Notes: generated by a model from the sequence alone, not told the origin. Counted from the first letter of the stretch, positions 1 to 9,904 are shown. The stretch is DNA of 64,000 nt from Fratercula arctica (GCA_947846985.1 CANTUZ010000025.1:2912100-2976099), one strand, 5' to 3'. Numbers and translations are program-made.

Positions 1-395
1 GGAAGAAGAGAGATAAAGAGATTTGTGAGTTTAGAAAGAAGTAAACTACTTTCATGAAATAGTAATAATAAAATTAAAAGAAAGAAATAATGAAATAGAT
101 GCAATTTATATAAATATACACAAAACCATATCAAGCTCCCAGGGAGGTGCCACTGGCAGGCACTAGGAAAGTTCCAGACTAGACTCAGTGACAAATGGGA
201 ACTGGAACACACTGACCAGGATCAAAAGGCAGATGAGCTGACAGGATCCTCCTCAGATGTCAGTCATTGAAGAAAGAGAGCCATTGAAGAAGCAGTCCAC
301 TGAGAAGAGCCGTTGGAGAGGAGCCAAAGAAGAAGAGCCAACCCGACCCTTTTAATCCCTCAGCTTTTATACTGAGCATGGCAGATGGGATGGAA
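1..395 (-). mobile_element. ERVL-type LTR fragment (LTR-B family), cut by window edge
   Basis: This lines up by eye with the LTR-B copies at 19037-19762 and 43119-43838. Shared landmarks are the 'agataaagagatttgtgag' box, an A/T-rich stretch and the TATA-like 'cttttatactgagc'. The left end runs off the window. The right end stops inside the LTR near 395, so no target duplication can be read. The minus orientation is inferred from copies attached to internal sequence. Confidence 0.7.
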
Positions 396-609
396 TGCCC
401 TCTCTCTGTTGGGCATTAAGGATAACTGTCTCAAGCGAAAAAGAGAAAATGACTATGAACCAGTTACTGACAGCACTATTATTAAACACTTGATTTCTTT
501 TGATCTTTCCAAGAACTGCCTTTTTAAGCTGTGAGGACCACAGGCAGCTGAGCAATAGGACTTGTCACTGCCCACCCATGGTCTTGCTGGAAGAACAATC
601 ATACTATAT

Positions 610-919
610 TGTCCTGGTTCCGGCGGGGACAGGGTTAAGTATTCCATGCCATGTGAGCCACGCCCACCCTGAGATTAAGAGGGGGGAGGGGGCAGGCAGC
701 CGGGTCCGGACCAGCGGGGAGCGGCGGTTCCATAATCGCGTTTGTACATTCCTCTGTCCGTGTTATTGTTGTTGTTTTCTTGTTCCCTTTGCTGTTCTGT
801 TAAACTGCCTTTGTCTCAACCCAAGAGTTTTGCCTTTTTCTTCTGATCCTTCCCTTACCGGGAAGTGCTGAGCGAGCGGCACGTGGTTCTTTGTTGCTGT
901 CTGAGGCCAAACCACGACA
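610..919 (+). mobile_element. Solo LTR, ERVL family (LTR-A), with perfect target duplication
   Basis: A 310-bp element starts TGTCCTGG and ends CCACGACA. It is flanked by the 5-bp direct repeat TATAT at 605-609 and 920-924. It matches, in opposite orientation, the two 343-bp LTRs of the ERVL provirus at 2820-3162 and 8691-9033. With no internal sequence it is a solo LTR, left by recombination between two LTRs. Five-bp duplications fit ERVL/gamma-type integrases. Confidence 0.9.
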
Positions 920-924
920 TATAT

Positions 925-2415
925 GCACTGACCAGATCCTGTAAACTTTATTTGCATGAATAATCACTACTTAAGGAGTGATCATATTGAAATGATAATG
1001 AGTCCCAAACACTTGCAATTATTGGCAGATTTATTGGCCCAGAGGGTTGGAACATGACTCTGAACACTTCTGCAGAAATTGACAGTTGCCTAGTTTTGAC
1101 CATATTCCCTTTCTGATCTGGTCTATTCATTGCTTCACTTCATTTTGGGGAGGAAAGCTTCCTCTTAATTACTTCTTTCCAAAAATGTGTGCTATCTTAT
1201 CTTCTTCATTTTTACAGGTGGTGAATTCTATTGTTGATAAAAGCTACAAAATAAGCTATGGTATACTCAAGGCAGATATATTTTCAGAAAGTCACCTCCT
1301 CATTTGTGAGAAGCACCTGCCAATTAATATGCTTAAAAATATCACTAGAGTTATGTTAGGTCTTTAAAAATTCTTCTGCTCCTTGACTCTGCAGTACTTC
1401 ACCTATTACTAAAAGTAATCAAGTTTCAATACACTTTAAAATAAACTCAAAACCAAACAGCCCTAATTTAACTTAAGCAAGAAATTCTTAACTTCTTCCT
1501 TTTGTGCATAAGTATTCAAACCAGTCCATGTGACATGCAACCTGATCTTGCACTAGTGATCTTGCTGGGAACTATGAATCTGTGTGCTTGGTCAAGTATC
1601 CCGAAAACTTGGTACTGTTATTACTGTCCACACCATCATACTCCATTACTGATGTATTATTTATGTGACACTGTTTACAATTTACTGTCATTGGAATAGC
1701 AATGGCTGAATTAATTCTAGGCTTAGCATAAAAATTCAGCCACCCAGGGTCATTCTAGTCTCTTGACATTCTGTTTTTCTGATTTTTTTAAGAAATGGAA
1801 ATCATGCTTATGGAGCAAATTCTGCAAAATATCTTCCTTCATCATAGGTGCAATTTGTGGGGAAGAAGAGAATGATTTTGGATCATGTGGGTCTCTGCTA
1901 TGAGTTACTCATACATCCAAGCTACAGACAGCATAAGGTCAGAGTAAATACGTCACTTATTCTACTTCCCTGTTCACATGTGCTATAAAATGCATTTAAA
2001 TATAATGGGATTTGCGTAATATAAATATTGACTTCTTCAGAGTCACTGTTTAATATATGGTGTTTTAGAAGCAGTAGAGGTTTTCTGGCTTTAATTTATA
2101 GCAGATACTGAAAGTGATACATGGCATTTTCTTTTTCAGGACCCGATCAAGGCCACTGAAGTTAATGGGAATTTTTCCGCTGACTTCTGTGAGCTTTGGT
2201 TCAGGCTTGAAGACTAAGATTTATAAATTTCCCCCCAAAAAAGACTTATTCTAAAGGGCACTTTCTCATTCACTGTCCACCTAATCAGTATTTTTAGATG
2301 TGAACCTTTGGTGCTGTAGTAGAGGAACTCAAAGAAAGTACCAAGGGCTGGTAAGCATCTGTTCTTTCTGTAGTCCTGCAACTTAAGTGAAACCAAATAT
2401 ATTTAGACTGACGAC
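925..2415. other. Anonymous AT-rich DNA, no feature recognised
   Basis: This is about 1.5 kb of AT-rich sequence between a solo LTR and the ERVK provirus. Open frames are short (at most 93 codons, 1086-1367 plus) and show no motif. I see no splice-flanked exon or known repeat. It may be old host intergenic or intronic DNA. Confidence 0.6.
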
Positions 2416-2421
2416 TTGATT

Positions 2422-2740
2422 TGTGGTGTATGAGGGCACGGACTCCGGCTGTGATGAGCACCAAATTGTTTATTGCTTCTCAAGCCTCGGCTTTTATACC
2501 CGAGCTCTAGAACTTTCCATGCACCTGCTAGGCAAGTACACACATATTTCACATCACTAACCCAGTCGCCTTATTCAGTTCCCACCAAGATAAGCACGCG
2601 AAGCTGTTTTCTTGTTCCCTGTTTAGATTGAACCAGTTCCTTTTCGTTCCATCCGTATCGATATCTGCGTTCCTCTTTCTGTGTGCTCTGCTCACTGTGT
2701 CCTTGGCCGTATGCAGGCCTCTGCTCGTAGATCTGCCACA
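2422..2740 (-). repeat. 3' LTR of the ERVK provirus
   Basis: Reads TGTGG...CCACA on the plus strand, 319 bp, the same length as the partner at 13396-13714. In element orientation it has a TATA-like box (rc of 'cttttataccc', near 2490) and an AATAAA-type signal (rc of 'tttattg', near 2468). This predicts a very short R region. Confidence 0.93.
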
Positions 2741-2756
2741 TCTCCCCCTTTTTTAT
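2741..2756 (-). other. Polypurine tract of the ERVK provirus
   Basis: Plus-strand 'tctcccccttttttat' is, on the minus strand, a purine run (A6-7, G5, AGA) lying directly against the 3' LTR. This is where the plus-strand primer of a retrovirus is expected. Confidence 0.85.
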
Positions 2757-2819
2757 TTAACACCAGACCATTTATTAACAAGGTCACCATGACTTGTGCT
2801 TCTACTCATCGTGACGCTC

Positions 2820-3162
2820 TGTCGTGGTTTGGCCTCAGAAGGCAACAAAAAACCACGTGCCGCTCGATCAGGTCTTCTCAATACAGGACGAATCAAAAGA
2901 AAAAGGCAAAACTCTTGGGTTGAGACAAAGGCAGTTTAACAGAACAGCAGAGGGAACAAGAAAACAACAACAAAAACACGGACAGAGGAATACACAAACA
3001 GGATTATGGAACCGCCGCTCCCCGCTGCTCACCGACCTGACCCGGGACACGCCAGCCCACTCTAAACCCGACTTCCTGCCCCCTCCCCTCCTCTTAATCT
3101 CAGGGTGGGCGTGGCTCACATGGCATGGAATATTTAACCCTGTCCCCGCCGGAACCAGGACA
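2820..3162 (-). repeat. 3' LTR of ERVL copy 1 (LTR-A)
   Basis: Plus strand begins TGTCGTGG and ends CCAGGACA. The adjacent 3163-3180, read on the minus strand, is the purine-rich AATAAGGGGTGGATAA that serves as polypurine tract. The same tract flanks the 3' LTR of copy C. Confidence 0.92.
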
Positions 3163-3474
3163 TTATCCACCCCTTATTCCATACCATTTTTGCCATGCCC
3201 AGATCTTACAGTTTTCGGAACATGTGACTGGTGTACCCGGCGTAGCTCATGCACACAGTCCATGGGCTGAAGATGTAGATCTTGAGGAAGTTGCTGGGCA
3301 CCAGCTGCTGAGGTCAGTTCTGAGCCCATCACCGCTGTGCTTTACTCAATTCTTCATCAAAGTCCATCTGTCATTAGCTTGGGTGATTCTTAGTGTAGTA
3401 CAGCCGATAGCAATTATAGTAACGAGGACATAGAGTGACAGGGTTACTTAGCAATCAACAACACACAATTTGAT
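3163..3474 (-). other. Non-coding tail between pol and 3' LTR of ERVL copy 1
   Basis: About 310 bp separates the end of the integrase frame from the 3' LTR. Neither an env nor a dUTPase frame is visible. A related stretch follows the integrase end at 59988-60400, so the tail belongs to the family. Reading frames here are short and lack an ATG in the sense direction. Confidence 0.6.
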
Positions 3475-4740
3475 TCATTGGCTATTCTCACCCAAAATCA
3501 AGTCCCCATGAGGTACACATCGGACTTCCCCATCCTGCCGCATTACCCACCAAGTGCACCCAGGTCCTTGGGCAAAAGCAATCCCACGGATGGGTTTGCC
3601 TTTGCCTGAGGCAGGACTGACCCAGACTGTCTTCCCTAACATATTCTTCATGTGCACTACGGGGACCTTATCCCCTTCTACAGTACGTGGAAGTTTTGAT
3701 TGGGCAGGGCCAGCCCGATTGGTAGATCCCCTGGTATTAACTAGCCAGGTAGCCTTTGCTAAATGTGCATCCCAATGTTTTAAGGTCCCACCACCCATTG
3801 CTCTCAGTGTAGTTTTTAACAGTCCATTGTACCGTTCTGTCTTCCCAGAGGCTGGTGCGTGACAGGGGATGTGATATACCCACTCAATGCCATGCTCTTT
3901 GGCCCAGGTGTCTATGAGGCTGTTTCGGAAATGAGTCCCATTGTCCGACTCACTTCTCTCTGGGGTACCATGTCGCCACAGGACTTGCTTTTCAAGGCCC
4001 AGGATAGTGTTCCGGGCAGTGGCATGGGGCACAGGGTATGTTTCCAGCCATCCAGTGGTTGCTTCCACCATTGTGAGCACATAGCGACATAGCGCTTGCC
4101 TTGACGGGTTTGTGGCAGTGCGATATAATCAATCTGCCAGGCCTCCCCATATTTATATTTCAACCATCGTCCTCCATACCAAAGAGGCTTCAAACGCTTG
4201 GCTTGCTTGATTGCAGCGCGTCTCACATTCATGGATGACCTGTGCAATAGTGTCCATGGTCAAGTCCACCCCTCGGTCACGAGCCCATCTATATGTCACA
4301 TCTCTTCCTCGATGGCCTGAGGTCTCATGGGCCCACCGAGCTATGAATAGTTCACCCTTATGTTGCCAATCCAGATCCACTTGAGTCACTTCAATCCTGG
4401 CAGCCTGATCCACCTGCTGGTTGTTCTGATGTTCCTCTGTGGCCCGATTCTTGGGCACATGGGCATCTACGTGGCGTACTTTCACAACCAGATTCTCTAT
4501 CCGGGCAGCAATATCTTGCCATAGTCCAGCAGCCCAGATGGGTTTGCCTCTGCGCTGCCAGTTGCCCTGCTTCCACTGCTGTAACCACCCCCACAGAGCA
4601 TTTGCCACCATCCATGAGTCAGTGTAGAGATAAAGTACTGGCCATTTTTCTCGCTCGGCAATGTCCAAAGCCAGCTGAATGGCTTTCACCTCTGCAACCT
4701 GGCTCGATTCACCTTGTCCTTCACTGGCTTCTGCAACTTG
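3475..4740 (-). pseudogene. pol: ERVL copy 1 pol: RNase H end and integrase, frame-broken
   Basis: Integrase joins viral DNA ends to host DNA. The RNase H end keeps the second acidic centre (E in AEVKAIQLA) and the third (YTDSWM). The integrase zinc-binding part has the two histidines (AHETSGH) and one cysteine of the CxxC. The core keeps D (IDYIALP), D (ESDNGTHF) and E (GKTERYNG). The frame runs 4689 to about 4222, shifts by a 2-bp loss beside the CxxC (near 4219-4222), and returns after an 8-bp tandem duplication (about 4082-4097). The last frame ends at 3475. The two indels sum to a multiple of three, so only about 45 codons are misread. The CxxC is disrupted. Confidence 0.9.
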
Positions 4741-6174
4741 TCATGTAGGACTCCACACAGCAGCCTTCCACTTTCGATGCTTTCCCACAATCCGGCAGGA
4801 CCCATCAGTGAACAGGGCATATTGCTTCTCATTTTCTGGCAGTTTATTATATGGTGGGGCCTCTTCCGCACGCGTCACCTCCTCCTCTGGTGACATTCCA
4901 AAATCCTTGCCTTCTGGCCAGTCCATGATCACTTCCAGAATTCCTGGGCGACTGGGGTTTCCCATTCGAGTTCGCTGTGTGATCAGTGCAACCCACTTAC
5001 TCCATGTAGCATCAGTTGCATGATGTGTGGTGGGGACCCTTTCTTTGAACATCCAACCCAGCACCGGCAGTCGAGGTGCTAAGAGGAGCTGTGCTTCTGT
5101 ACCAACCACCTCCGAAGCAGCTCGAACCCCTTCATATGCTGCCAAGATCTCCTTTTCTGTTGGAGTGTAGCGGGCTTCGGATCCTCTGTATCCCCGACTC
5201 CAAAACCCTAGGGGTCGACCTCGGGTCTCCCCTGGTGCCTTCTGCCAGAGGCTCCAGGTAGGGCCATTCTCCCCGGCTGCGGTGTAGAGCACGTTTTTAA
5301 CATCTTGTCCTGCCCGGACTGGCCCCAGGGCCACTGCATGGACTATTTCCTGTTTGATTTGTTCAAAAGCTTGTCCTTGCTCAGGACCCCATTTAAAATC
5401 CTTCTTCTTCCGGGTTACTTGATACAGAGGGCTTACAATCAGACTGTAATCTGGGATATGCATCCTCCAAAAACCCACAATGCCTAAGAAAGCTTGTGTT
5501 TCCTTTTTGCTAGTTGGTGGAGACATAGCTGCTATTTTGTTGATCACATCCATTGGGATTTGGCGGCGTCCATCTTGCCATTTTATTCCTAAGAACTGGA
5601 TCTCCTGTGCAGGTCCCTTGACCTTACTTCGTTTTATGGCAAAACCAGCTTTCAGAAGGATTCGGACTATTTTGTCCCCTTTCTCAAAAACTTCTTCGGC
5701 TGTGTTTCCCCATACAATGATGTCATCAATGTACTGCAGATGTTCTGGAGCTTCACCCTGTTCCAGTGCAGGTTGGATCAGTCCATGGCAAATGGTGGGG
5801 CTGTGTTTCCACCCCTGGGGCAGTCGATTCCAGGTGTACTGGATGCCCCTCCAAGTGAAAGCAAACTGTGGCCTGCACTCTGCTGCCAAAGGGACTGAAA
5901 AGAAAGCATTCGCTATATCAATCGTGGCATACCACTTGGCTGCCTTGGACTCCAGTTCATACTGCAGTTCTAGCATGTCCGGCACAGCAGCGCTCAGCGG
6001 TGGCGTGACTTCATTCAGGCCACCATAGTCTACAGTTAGCCTCCACTCTCCATTAGATTTTCGCACCGGCCATATGGGACTGTTAAAGGGTGAGCAAGTC
6101 TTGCTGATCACTCCTTGAACCTCTAGTTGACGAATCAGCTTATGGATGGGAATCAGAGAGTCTCGGTTAGTGCG
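4741..6174 (-). pseudogene. pol: ERVL copy 1 pol: reverse transcriptase and RNase H start
   Basis: A 456-codon open frame (6111-4741) covers most of reverse transcriptase and the front of RNase H. Visible motifs are the palm aspartate in YATIDIANAF, the LPQGWKHSP region, the catalytic YIDDIIVWG (near 5720), and the first RNase H aspartate (LFTDGSC). It is in the same frame as protease upstream. A TAG at 6175-6177 separates it from protease, and a TGA at 4741-4743 cuts RNase H between its first and second catalytic residues. The equivalent TGA is present in copy C (49307-49309). Apart from these stops the frame is unusually well preserved beside copies A, B and C. Confidence 0.92.
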
Positions 6175-6666
6175 CTATTGCCACCGATGCACCGTTGTGG
6201 TAGCAAGCGGCACCTGCTGTTCTTTGACCCTCAACAACCCCACAACAGAAGAGTCCTCCGAGAGACCAGGCAAGGTGGACAACTGTTTAACTTCCTCCGT
6301 CTCCAAGGCAGCTATGCCAAAGGCCCACCGGTACCCTTTTGGGTCCTTAAAATACCCTCTCCTGAGGTAATCTATACCAAGGATGCATGGAGCCTCTGGG
6401 CCAGTCACAATGGGATGCTTTTGCCACTCATTCCCAGTTAGGCTCACTTCAGCCTCCAGTACAGTCAACTCTTGGGATCCCCCTGTGACCCCAGAAATAC
6501 AAATGGGCTCTGCCCCTCTATAGCTTGATGGTATCAGAGTACAGTGTGCTCCTGTGTCCACTAGAGCCTTATACTCCTGTGGGTCTGATGTGCCAGGCCA
6601 TCGAATCCACACTGTCCAATAAACCCGGTTGTCCCTTTCCTCCACCTGGCTGGAGGCAGGGCCCCT
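6175..6666 (-). CDS. pro: ERVL copy 1 protease region
   Basis: This aspartic protease segment cleaves the Gag-Pol precursor. The catalytic triplet is in ALVDTGAHCTLIP, and the flap/core region includes CILGIDYLRRGYFKDPKG. The domain is about 150 residues and single-chain, as in retroviruses that dimerise. It is preceded in frame by the gag-end TAG (6667-6669), and its own frame ends at TAG 6175-6177, where reverse transcriptase should continue. It can only be expressed by reading through that upstream TAG or from a stop-free relative. Confidence 0.85.
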   Translation of the reverse strand, partial: RGPASSQVEERDNRVYWTVWIRWPGTSDPQEYKALVDTGAHCTLIPSSYRGAEPICISGVTGGSQELTVLEAEVSLTGNEWQKHPIVTGPEAPCILGIDYLRRGYFKDPKGYRWAFGIAALETEEVKQLSTLPGLSEDSSVVGLLRVKEQQVPLATTTVHRWQ

Positions 6667-6909
6667 CTAATCCTGGTCATGGTATCCAGTACTCCCTTCT
6701 TGCAGAAATGACTTGGAGGTTCCTTCAAGAGGATCAGAAGCAAGATCAGGCCTTCTGCTCTGTCTGGGGAACTGCCCACTGGAAACTGGGGTGGCACTTT
6801 TCCTGGAGGGATCTCCTTTTGTGGTTGTCCTTCCTTGCAACTCCTGTACCCGTGCCCGCAGGATCCAAGTAGGTTGTCCATCCCACTTCCTCATGTCCTC
6901 TCCATGGTC
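6667..6909 (-). pseudogene. gag: ERVL copy 1: C-terminal part of gag beyond a premature stop
   Basis: In the same frame as gag, this part follows a TGA at 6910-6912 and runs to TAG 6667-6669. Copy B (30250-30460) reads the corresponding segment without the first stop, from WFCLCDHREDM to the same TAG. Gag of this family therefore probably ended at the TAG, and the TGA is a later lesson of decay in copy 1. No CCHC zinc knuckle is visible. Confidence 0.7.
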
Positions 6910-8568
6910 TCATAGGTAGAACCACAGGGTGCCTCGTGGTGTGTACCCTCTGTACTCTCTCTCTTGAGTGGGGAAACGCCTGCTCCTAATAGCTGAGATG
7001 CTGGCCCGTACAGGTGGGGAGTAGGACATATTCTCTTCAAGTTGCTGAACCTTCCGGGACAGTTTCTCCACAGCTGAGACAAGGGGGGAAGAGAGGCTTT
7101 CTTCATATCGCCGGAGCTGGCCAGCCACCTCATCCACCGTTGGTCCCTCTTCGCTTTTCCATTCCATTACTGCCAGTGAGTTGGCATATGACGATGGTGC
7201 GCTCCGTACAAACTTCCGCCACATGGGCCTTGTGCAGTGCACCTCATCAGGGTCCGTGGGTAAGTCTGTGTTGTCCAAGTCATAATAAATCATCTCCCGC
7301 ACGGCTACTTCTCTCAGGTACTGGATACCTCTTTCCATGGTGGTCCATTTGCTTGGGTGACATACAACATCTTCACTGAAGGGGTACCTCTCCCTCACGC
7401 CTGACAGGAGTCGTTTCCAGAGGCTGAGGGCTTGGGTCTTTTTTCCAATGGCCTTGTCAATGCCGCCTTCCCTAGACAGGGATCCCAGCTGCCTGGCTTC
7501 CCTACCCTCTAATTCCAGGCTACTGGCCCCATTATCCCAACACCAAAGCAGCCAGGTGACAATGTGCTCACCTGAAAGTCGGCTAAAATCTTTTCGCATA
7601 TCCTGCAGCTCACTCAAGGATAGGGATCGGGTAATTATCTCTGGTTCTGCCTCTTCCTCCTGTCCTTGTGATGGCCCTGGTTCATCGTCATCTCTTACTA
7701 AGCGAACTGATTTCTTTGTGTACTTCTTCTTTTGTATGGGGGCAACGGATACTGGCATGGGTTGGTTCCCTGGTTCAGCAGCAGTAGCTGCCAACAGGGT
7801 TGGAGTAGCTGCAGTGGCTGCTGCAGGGGTTGTGGTAGCTGCAGTGTCTGTCACAGGGGTTGGAGTAGCCGCAGTGGCTGTCACAGGGGTTGGAGTAGCC
7901 ACAGTGCCCATCACAGGGGCCGCAGCAGCCATCGTGCCTGTCAGTCTGGTCTCTGTCTCTTTCTCCTGAGGGTGCTGCATAACACTGAGCAGTGCCTGGT
8001 AGATACTGGCCAGGGCCCAGCACAGTGCGGTGAGTTGTGCCTCTCTGGAATAGCCACAGCATTTTCCCTTCAGATATTCTACTACTCTATCAGGGTCCTG
8101 TAATTCTTCAGGGGTGAAGTCCCAGACCATTGGAGGCGAGAAGTTCTCTAAGTACCTGCCCATGTTCTCCCACATGCCATGCCACCCCTGACTGTCCAGC
8201 CTCGGAGCAGATCTCTGGGTGGTAGTCTTAAATAGTCGTTTAACCCTAAACGAGACCTGGAACATATTCAGCAGACATAACACTAGGAAGATGCTGGTTT
8301 GAGCATCCCAAGGATATTCAAAATTCTCAAAAGCTGTCATAAAATCTGAGAGACGGTGCCCAATGTACGGACAGGACAGCAATGCCACATAAACGCCCCA
8401 AAGTAACTGTCTAACAAGTGATGTTATCATATCATAAGCCGATATCGCACAGGACAGTAAAATGATAATCCTCATCCCTCTCCCAGAAGTAACAAACATC
8501 ATTGCAGGGAGTACATAAGTCATATAGGAATTTACATAACACAGCCATGAGAAGAAACCAAGCAACAT
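6910..8568 (-). CDS. gag: ERVL copy 1 gag, 552-codon open frame with hydrophobic N-terminus
   Basis: Gag builds the particle. The ATG at 8568 lies about 100 bp downstream of the primer site (8665-8682). Residues 1 to about 110 hold several hydrophobic segments (roughly 2-27, 33-48, 52-67, 92-106), unlike a usual matrix domain. Residues about 210-275 are Thr/Ala/Pro-rich and coded by a tandem repeat. A basic/acidic linker follows (KKKYTKKSVR, then a DDDEPGPSQGQEEE region). Residues about 310-440 (LQDMRKDFSRLSGEHIVTWLL through KWTTMERGIQYLREVAV) are a conserved globular part, probably capsid, also seen in copy B. A short coiled coil follows (EKLSRKVQQLEENM). The frame ends at TGA 6910-6912, which looks premature. 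No zinc knuckle. Confidence 0.88.
   Translation of the reverse strand: MLLGFFSWLCYVNSYMTYVLPAMMFVTSGRGMRIIILLSCAISAYDMITSLVRQLLWGVYVALLSCPYIGHRLSDFMTAFENFEYPWDAQTSIFLVLCLLNMFQVSFRVKRLFKTTTQRSAPRLDSQGWHGMWENMGRYLENFSPPMVWDFTPEELQDPDRVVEYLKGKCCGYSREAQLTALCWALASIYQALLSVMQHPQEKETETRLTGTMAAAAPVMGTVATPTPVTATAATPTPVTDTAATTTPAAATAATPTLLAATAAEPGNQPMPVSVAPIQKKKYTKKSVRLVRDDDEPGPSQGQEEEAEPEIITRSLSLSELQDMRKDFSRLSGEHIVTWLLWCWDNGASSLELEGREARQLGSLSREGGIDKAIGKKTQALSLWKRLLSGVRERYPFSEDVVCHPSKWTTMERGIQYLREVAVREMIYYDLDNTDLPTDPDEVHCTRPMWRKFVRSAPSSYANSLAVMEWKSEEGPTVDEVAGQLRRYEESLSSPLVSAVEKLSRKVQQLEENMSYSPPVRASISAIRSRRFPTQEREYRGYTPRGTLWFYL
7790..7935 (-). repeat. Tandem repeat inside ERVL gag (Thr/Ala/Pro-rich)
   Basis: About five diverged copies of a roughly 30-bp unit ('ggggttggagtagccgcag' type on the plus strand) encode a repeating TAATPTPV-like peptide. 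Copies A (18350-18560) and B (29070-29270) have related but differently arranged repeats, so the tract is length-variable in the family. Confidence 0.85.
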
Positions 8569-8664
8569 GGTGACCAGCGACTATTTACCTAATAAAATAA
8601 ACGCATACAACAAATTCGGTTTTACAAGCTGTAGTTGGATTCTGTCGTTATCTCAACCCTTTGA

Positions 8665-8682
8665 GCCCCACGTTGGGCGCCA
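8665..8682 (-). promoter_or_regulatory. Primer-binding site, tRNA-Lys type (ERVL copy 1)
   Basis: The minus strand reads TGGCGCCCAACGTGGGGC, eight bases downstream of the 5' LTR end. This is the 18-nt complement to the 3' end of tRNA-Lys(1,2) known from betaretroviruses. Copies A (19012-19029) and B (28510-28527) have the same site with one or two changes. Confidence 0.9.
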
Positions 8683-8690
8683 AAAAAGAC

Positions 8691-9033
8691 TGTCATGGTT
8701 TGGCCTCAGACGGCAACAAAAAACCACGTGCCGCTCGCTCGGGTCTTCTCAATACGGGAAGAATCAGAAGAAAAAGGCAAAACTCTTGGGTTGAGACAAA
8801 GGCAGTTTAACAGAACAGCAGAGGGAACAAGAAAACAACAACAATAACACGGACAGAGGAATATACAAATGCGATTATGGAACCGCTGCTCCCCACCGCT
8901 CACCGACTGGACCCGGGACACGCCAGCCCGCTCCAAACCTGACTTCCTGCCCCCTCCCCTCCTTTTAATCTCAGGGTGGCCGTGGCTCACATGGCATGGA
9001 ATACTTAACCCGGTCCCCGCCGGAACCAGGACA
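8691..9033 (-). repeat. 5' LTR of ERVL copy 1 (LTR-A)
   Basis: 343 bp, TGTCATGG...CCAGGACA on the plus strand. Directly followed by the target-site copy CGCTC (9034-9038). Its sequence 'ttgggttgagacaaaggcagtttaac' is, on the minus strand, the conserved block that recurs in several other LTR families in this window. Confidence 0.92.
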
Positions 9034-9038
9034 CGCTC

Positions 9039-9492
9039 TTAGCAGGTTATATACTAAACACAATTAAAAACAGAATCAAAAAGAACCCTGCTAAGGCAAT
9101 AAATACCCAGATTCTTAAATTTAGCCCAGAAAATCAATTTTTTTGATTTACTTACGACAAATCCTTTTGCAATGTTTCAAATGCATTGCGGTTCATTAAG
9201 TCTTGAATCTTTAATATTTGAGCTTTTAGTTGATCATGTAATGGACGAATATTTTGTTGCAACGACATGTCAAAAGCACCTTGGAGATGGTATTTAACCA
9301 TTTCCCAGCCATGTAGCGATGTATTCAAGGGGAGAGATGTAACACAAAGTCTTCGAGAGTTGTACTCCCAGTCACGACACAGAGAAAGATGTGTTTTTAA
9401 CGCTTTTTGCCGATCCCCTATCCATATTACTGCTGCTTCTAAGGCTTGTAATTAGGTTAATATTTCTTCATCTATGCGTTCTTGCATATTAG
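9039..9492 (-). pseudogene. env: ERVK env remnant: transmembrane subunit ectodomain and membrane anchor
   Basis: Env transmembrane subunits fuse viral and cell membranes. The minus-strand reading from about 9480 down shows an alpha-helical segment (LQALEAAVIWIGDRQKAL), a cysteine-bearing loop (LSLCRDWEYNSRRLC) and a HGWEMVKYHLQG-type stretch. Then comes a hydrophobic anchor (WVFIALAGFFLILFLIVFSI) near 9065-9125. Stops interrupt the frame, so it cannot make protein. The tail is cut by the ERVL insertion at 9034 and resumes at 2757-2814 before the polypurine tract. The fusion-peptide half lies at 9905-10165. Confidence 0.75.
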
Positions 9493-9904
9493 TGTCATAC
9501 CTATGGGGGGGGGAGGCAGTCACAGCACTTCAGGGCATCCCCTGGATCTTCAAAGTGCGCTCATGTCTCTCTCCCTCTCTCCAGCCCGAGACAGCCCCCT
9601 TATATCCTGCCCCAGATTGAGTGGAAAAGTACAGGCTAGAGTCGCTACATGCGCATGCAGCGAGTCTCACCAGACTCATCATCGGGCTTTGCTAATAGCG
9701 GCTGTCTGATACGTGACTACATTGTTGCACTCCCTCCTTTTATTTTCTTCTTTGAAGGGCAGGTTCTCATGGATACACACATAGTCTTTACAGCAACATA
9801 TTCTACAACTCGTACAAGGGTACGATGCAAAGCAGCATCTACAACTGATCGTATAATGCTTATTAAACATGGCAAACAGCATACTAAACATAACTAATTC
9901 TTCA
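9493..9904 (-). mobile_element. Inserted 3' end of a second class II retrovirus (env tail, polypurine tract, partial LTR)
   Basis: The two halves of the ERVK transmembrane subunit are separated by about 0.4 kb that does not belong there. Minus-strand order is an env cytoplasmic tail reading IRSVVDAALHRTLVRVVEYV (about 9785-9890), a polypurine run (AAATAAAAGGAGGGAG, about 9723-9745), then an LTR starting TGTAGTCACG at 9719 with a TATA-like 'gatataag' near 9600. The LTR seems to stop near 9493 in a poly-C run. The tail motif recalls beta-type env tails. The piece has no 5' half and no clear target duplication, so how it arrived is unknown. Confidence 0.65.

Larger units (their letters stand above)
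2820..9033 (-). mobile_element. ERVL-like provirus (copy 1), near full length, nested in the ERVK
   Basis: Two LTRs of equal length (343 bp: 2820-3162 and 8691-9033) are flanked by the 5-bp direct repeat CGCTC (2815-2819 and 9034-9038). The minus-strand order is 5' LTR, primer site, gag, protease, reverse transcriptase, RNase H, integrase, short tail, 3' LTR. The integrase motif WAKEHGIEW near the catalytic core resembles ERVL integrases as I recall them. There is no env and no visible dUTPase. The insertion splits the ERVK env cytoplasmic tail, so it is younger than the ERVK. The element is dead: pol carries in-frame stops and two compensating indels. By hand the LTRs differ at about 24 of 343 sites. 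Confidence 0.93.

Noticed and set aside
3163..3474. A small hydrophobic sense frame after integrase as a possible accessory or env gene
   Set aside because: No ATG, about 30 codons, and the related stretch at 60000-60200 has stops in the same frame.
3163..3474. A dUTPase domain after integrase, expected for mammalian ERVL
   Set aside because: No motif or sufficient length in copies 1, C or the fragment at 59758-60448.
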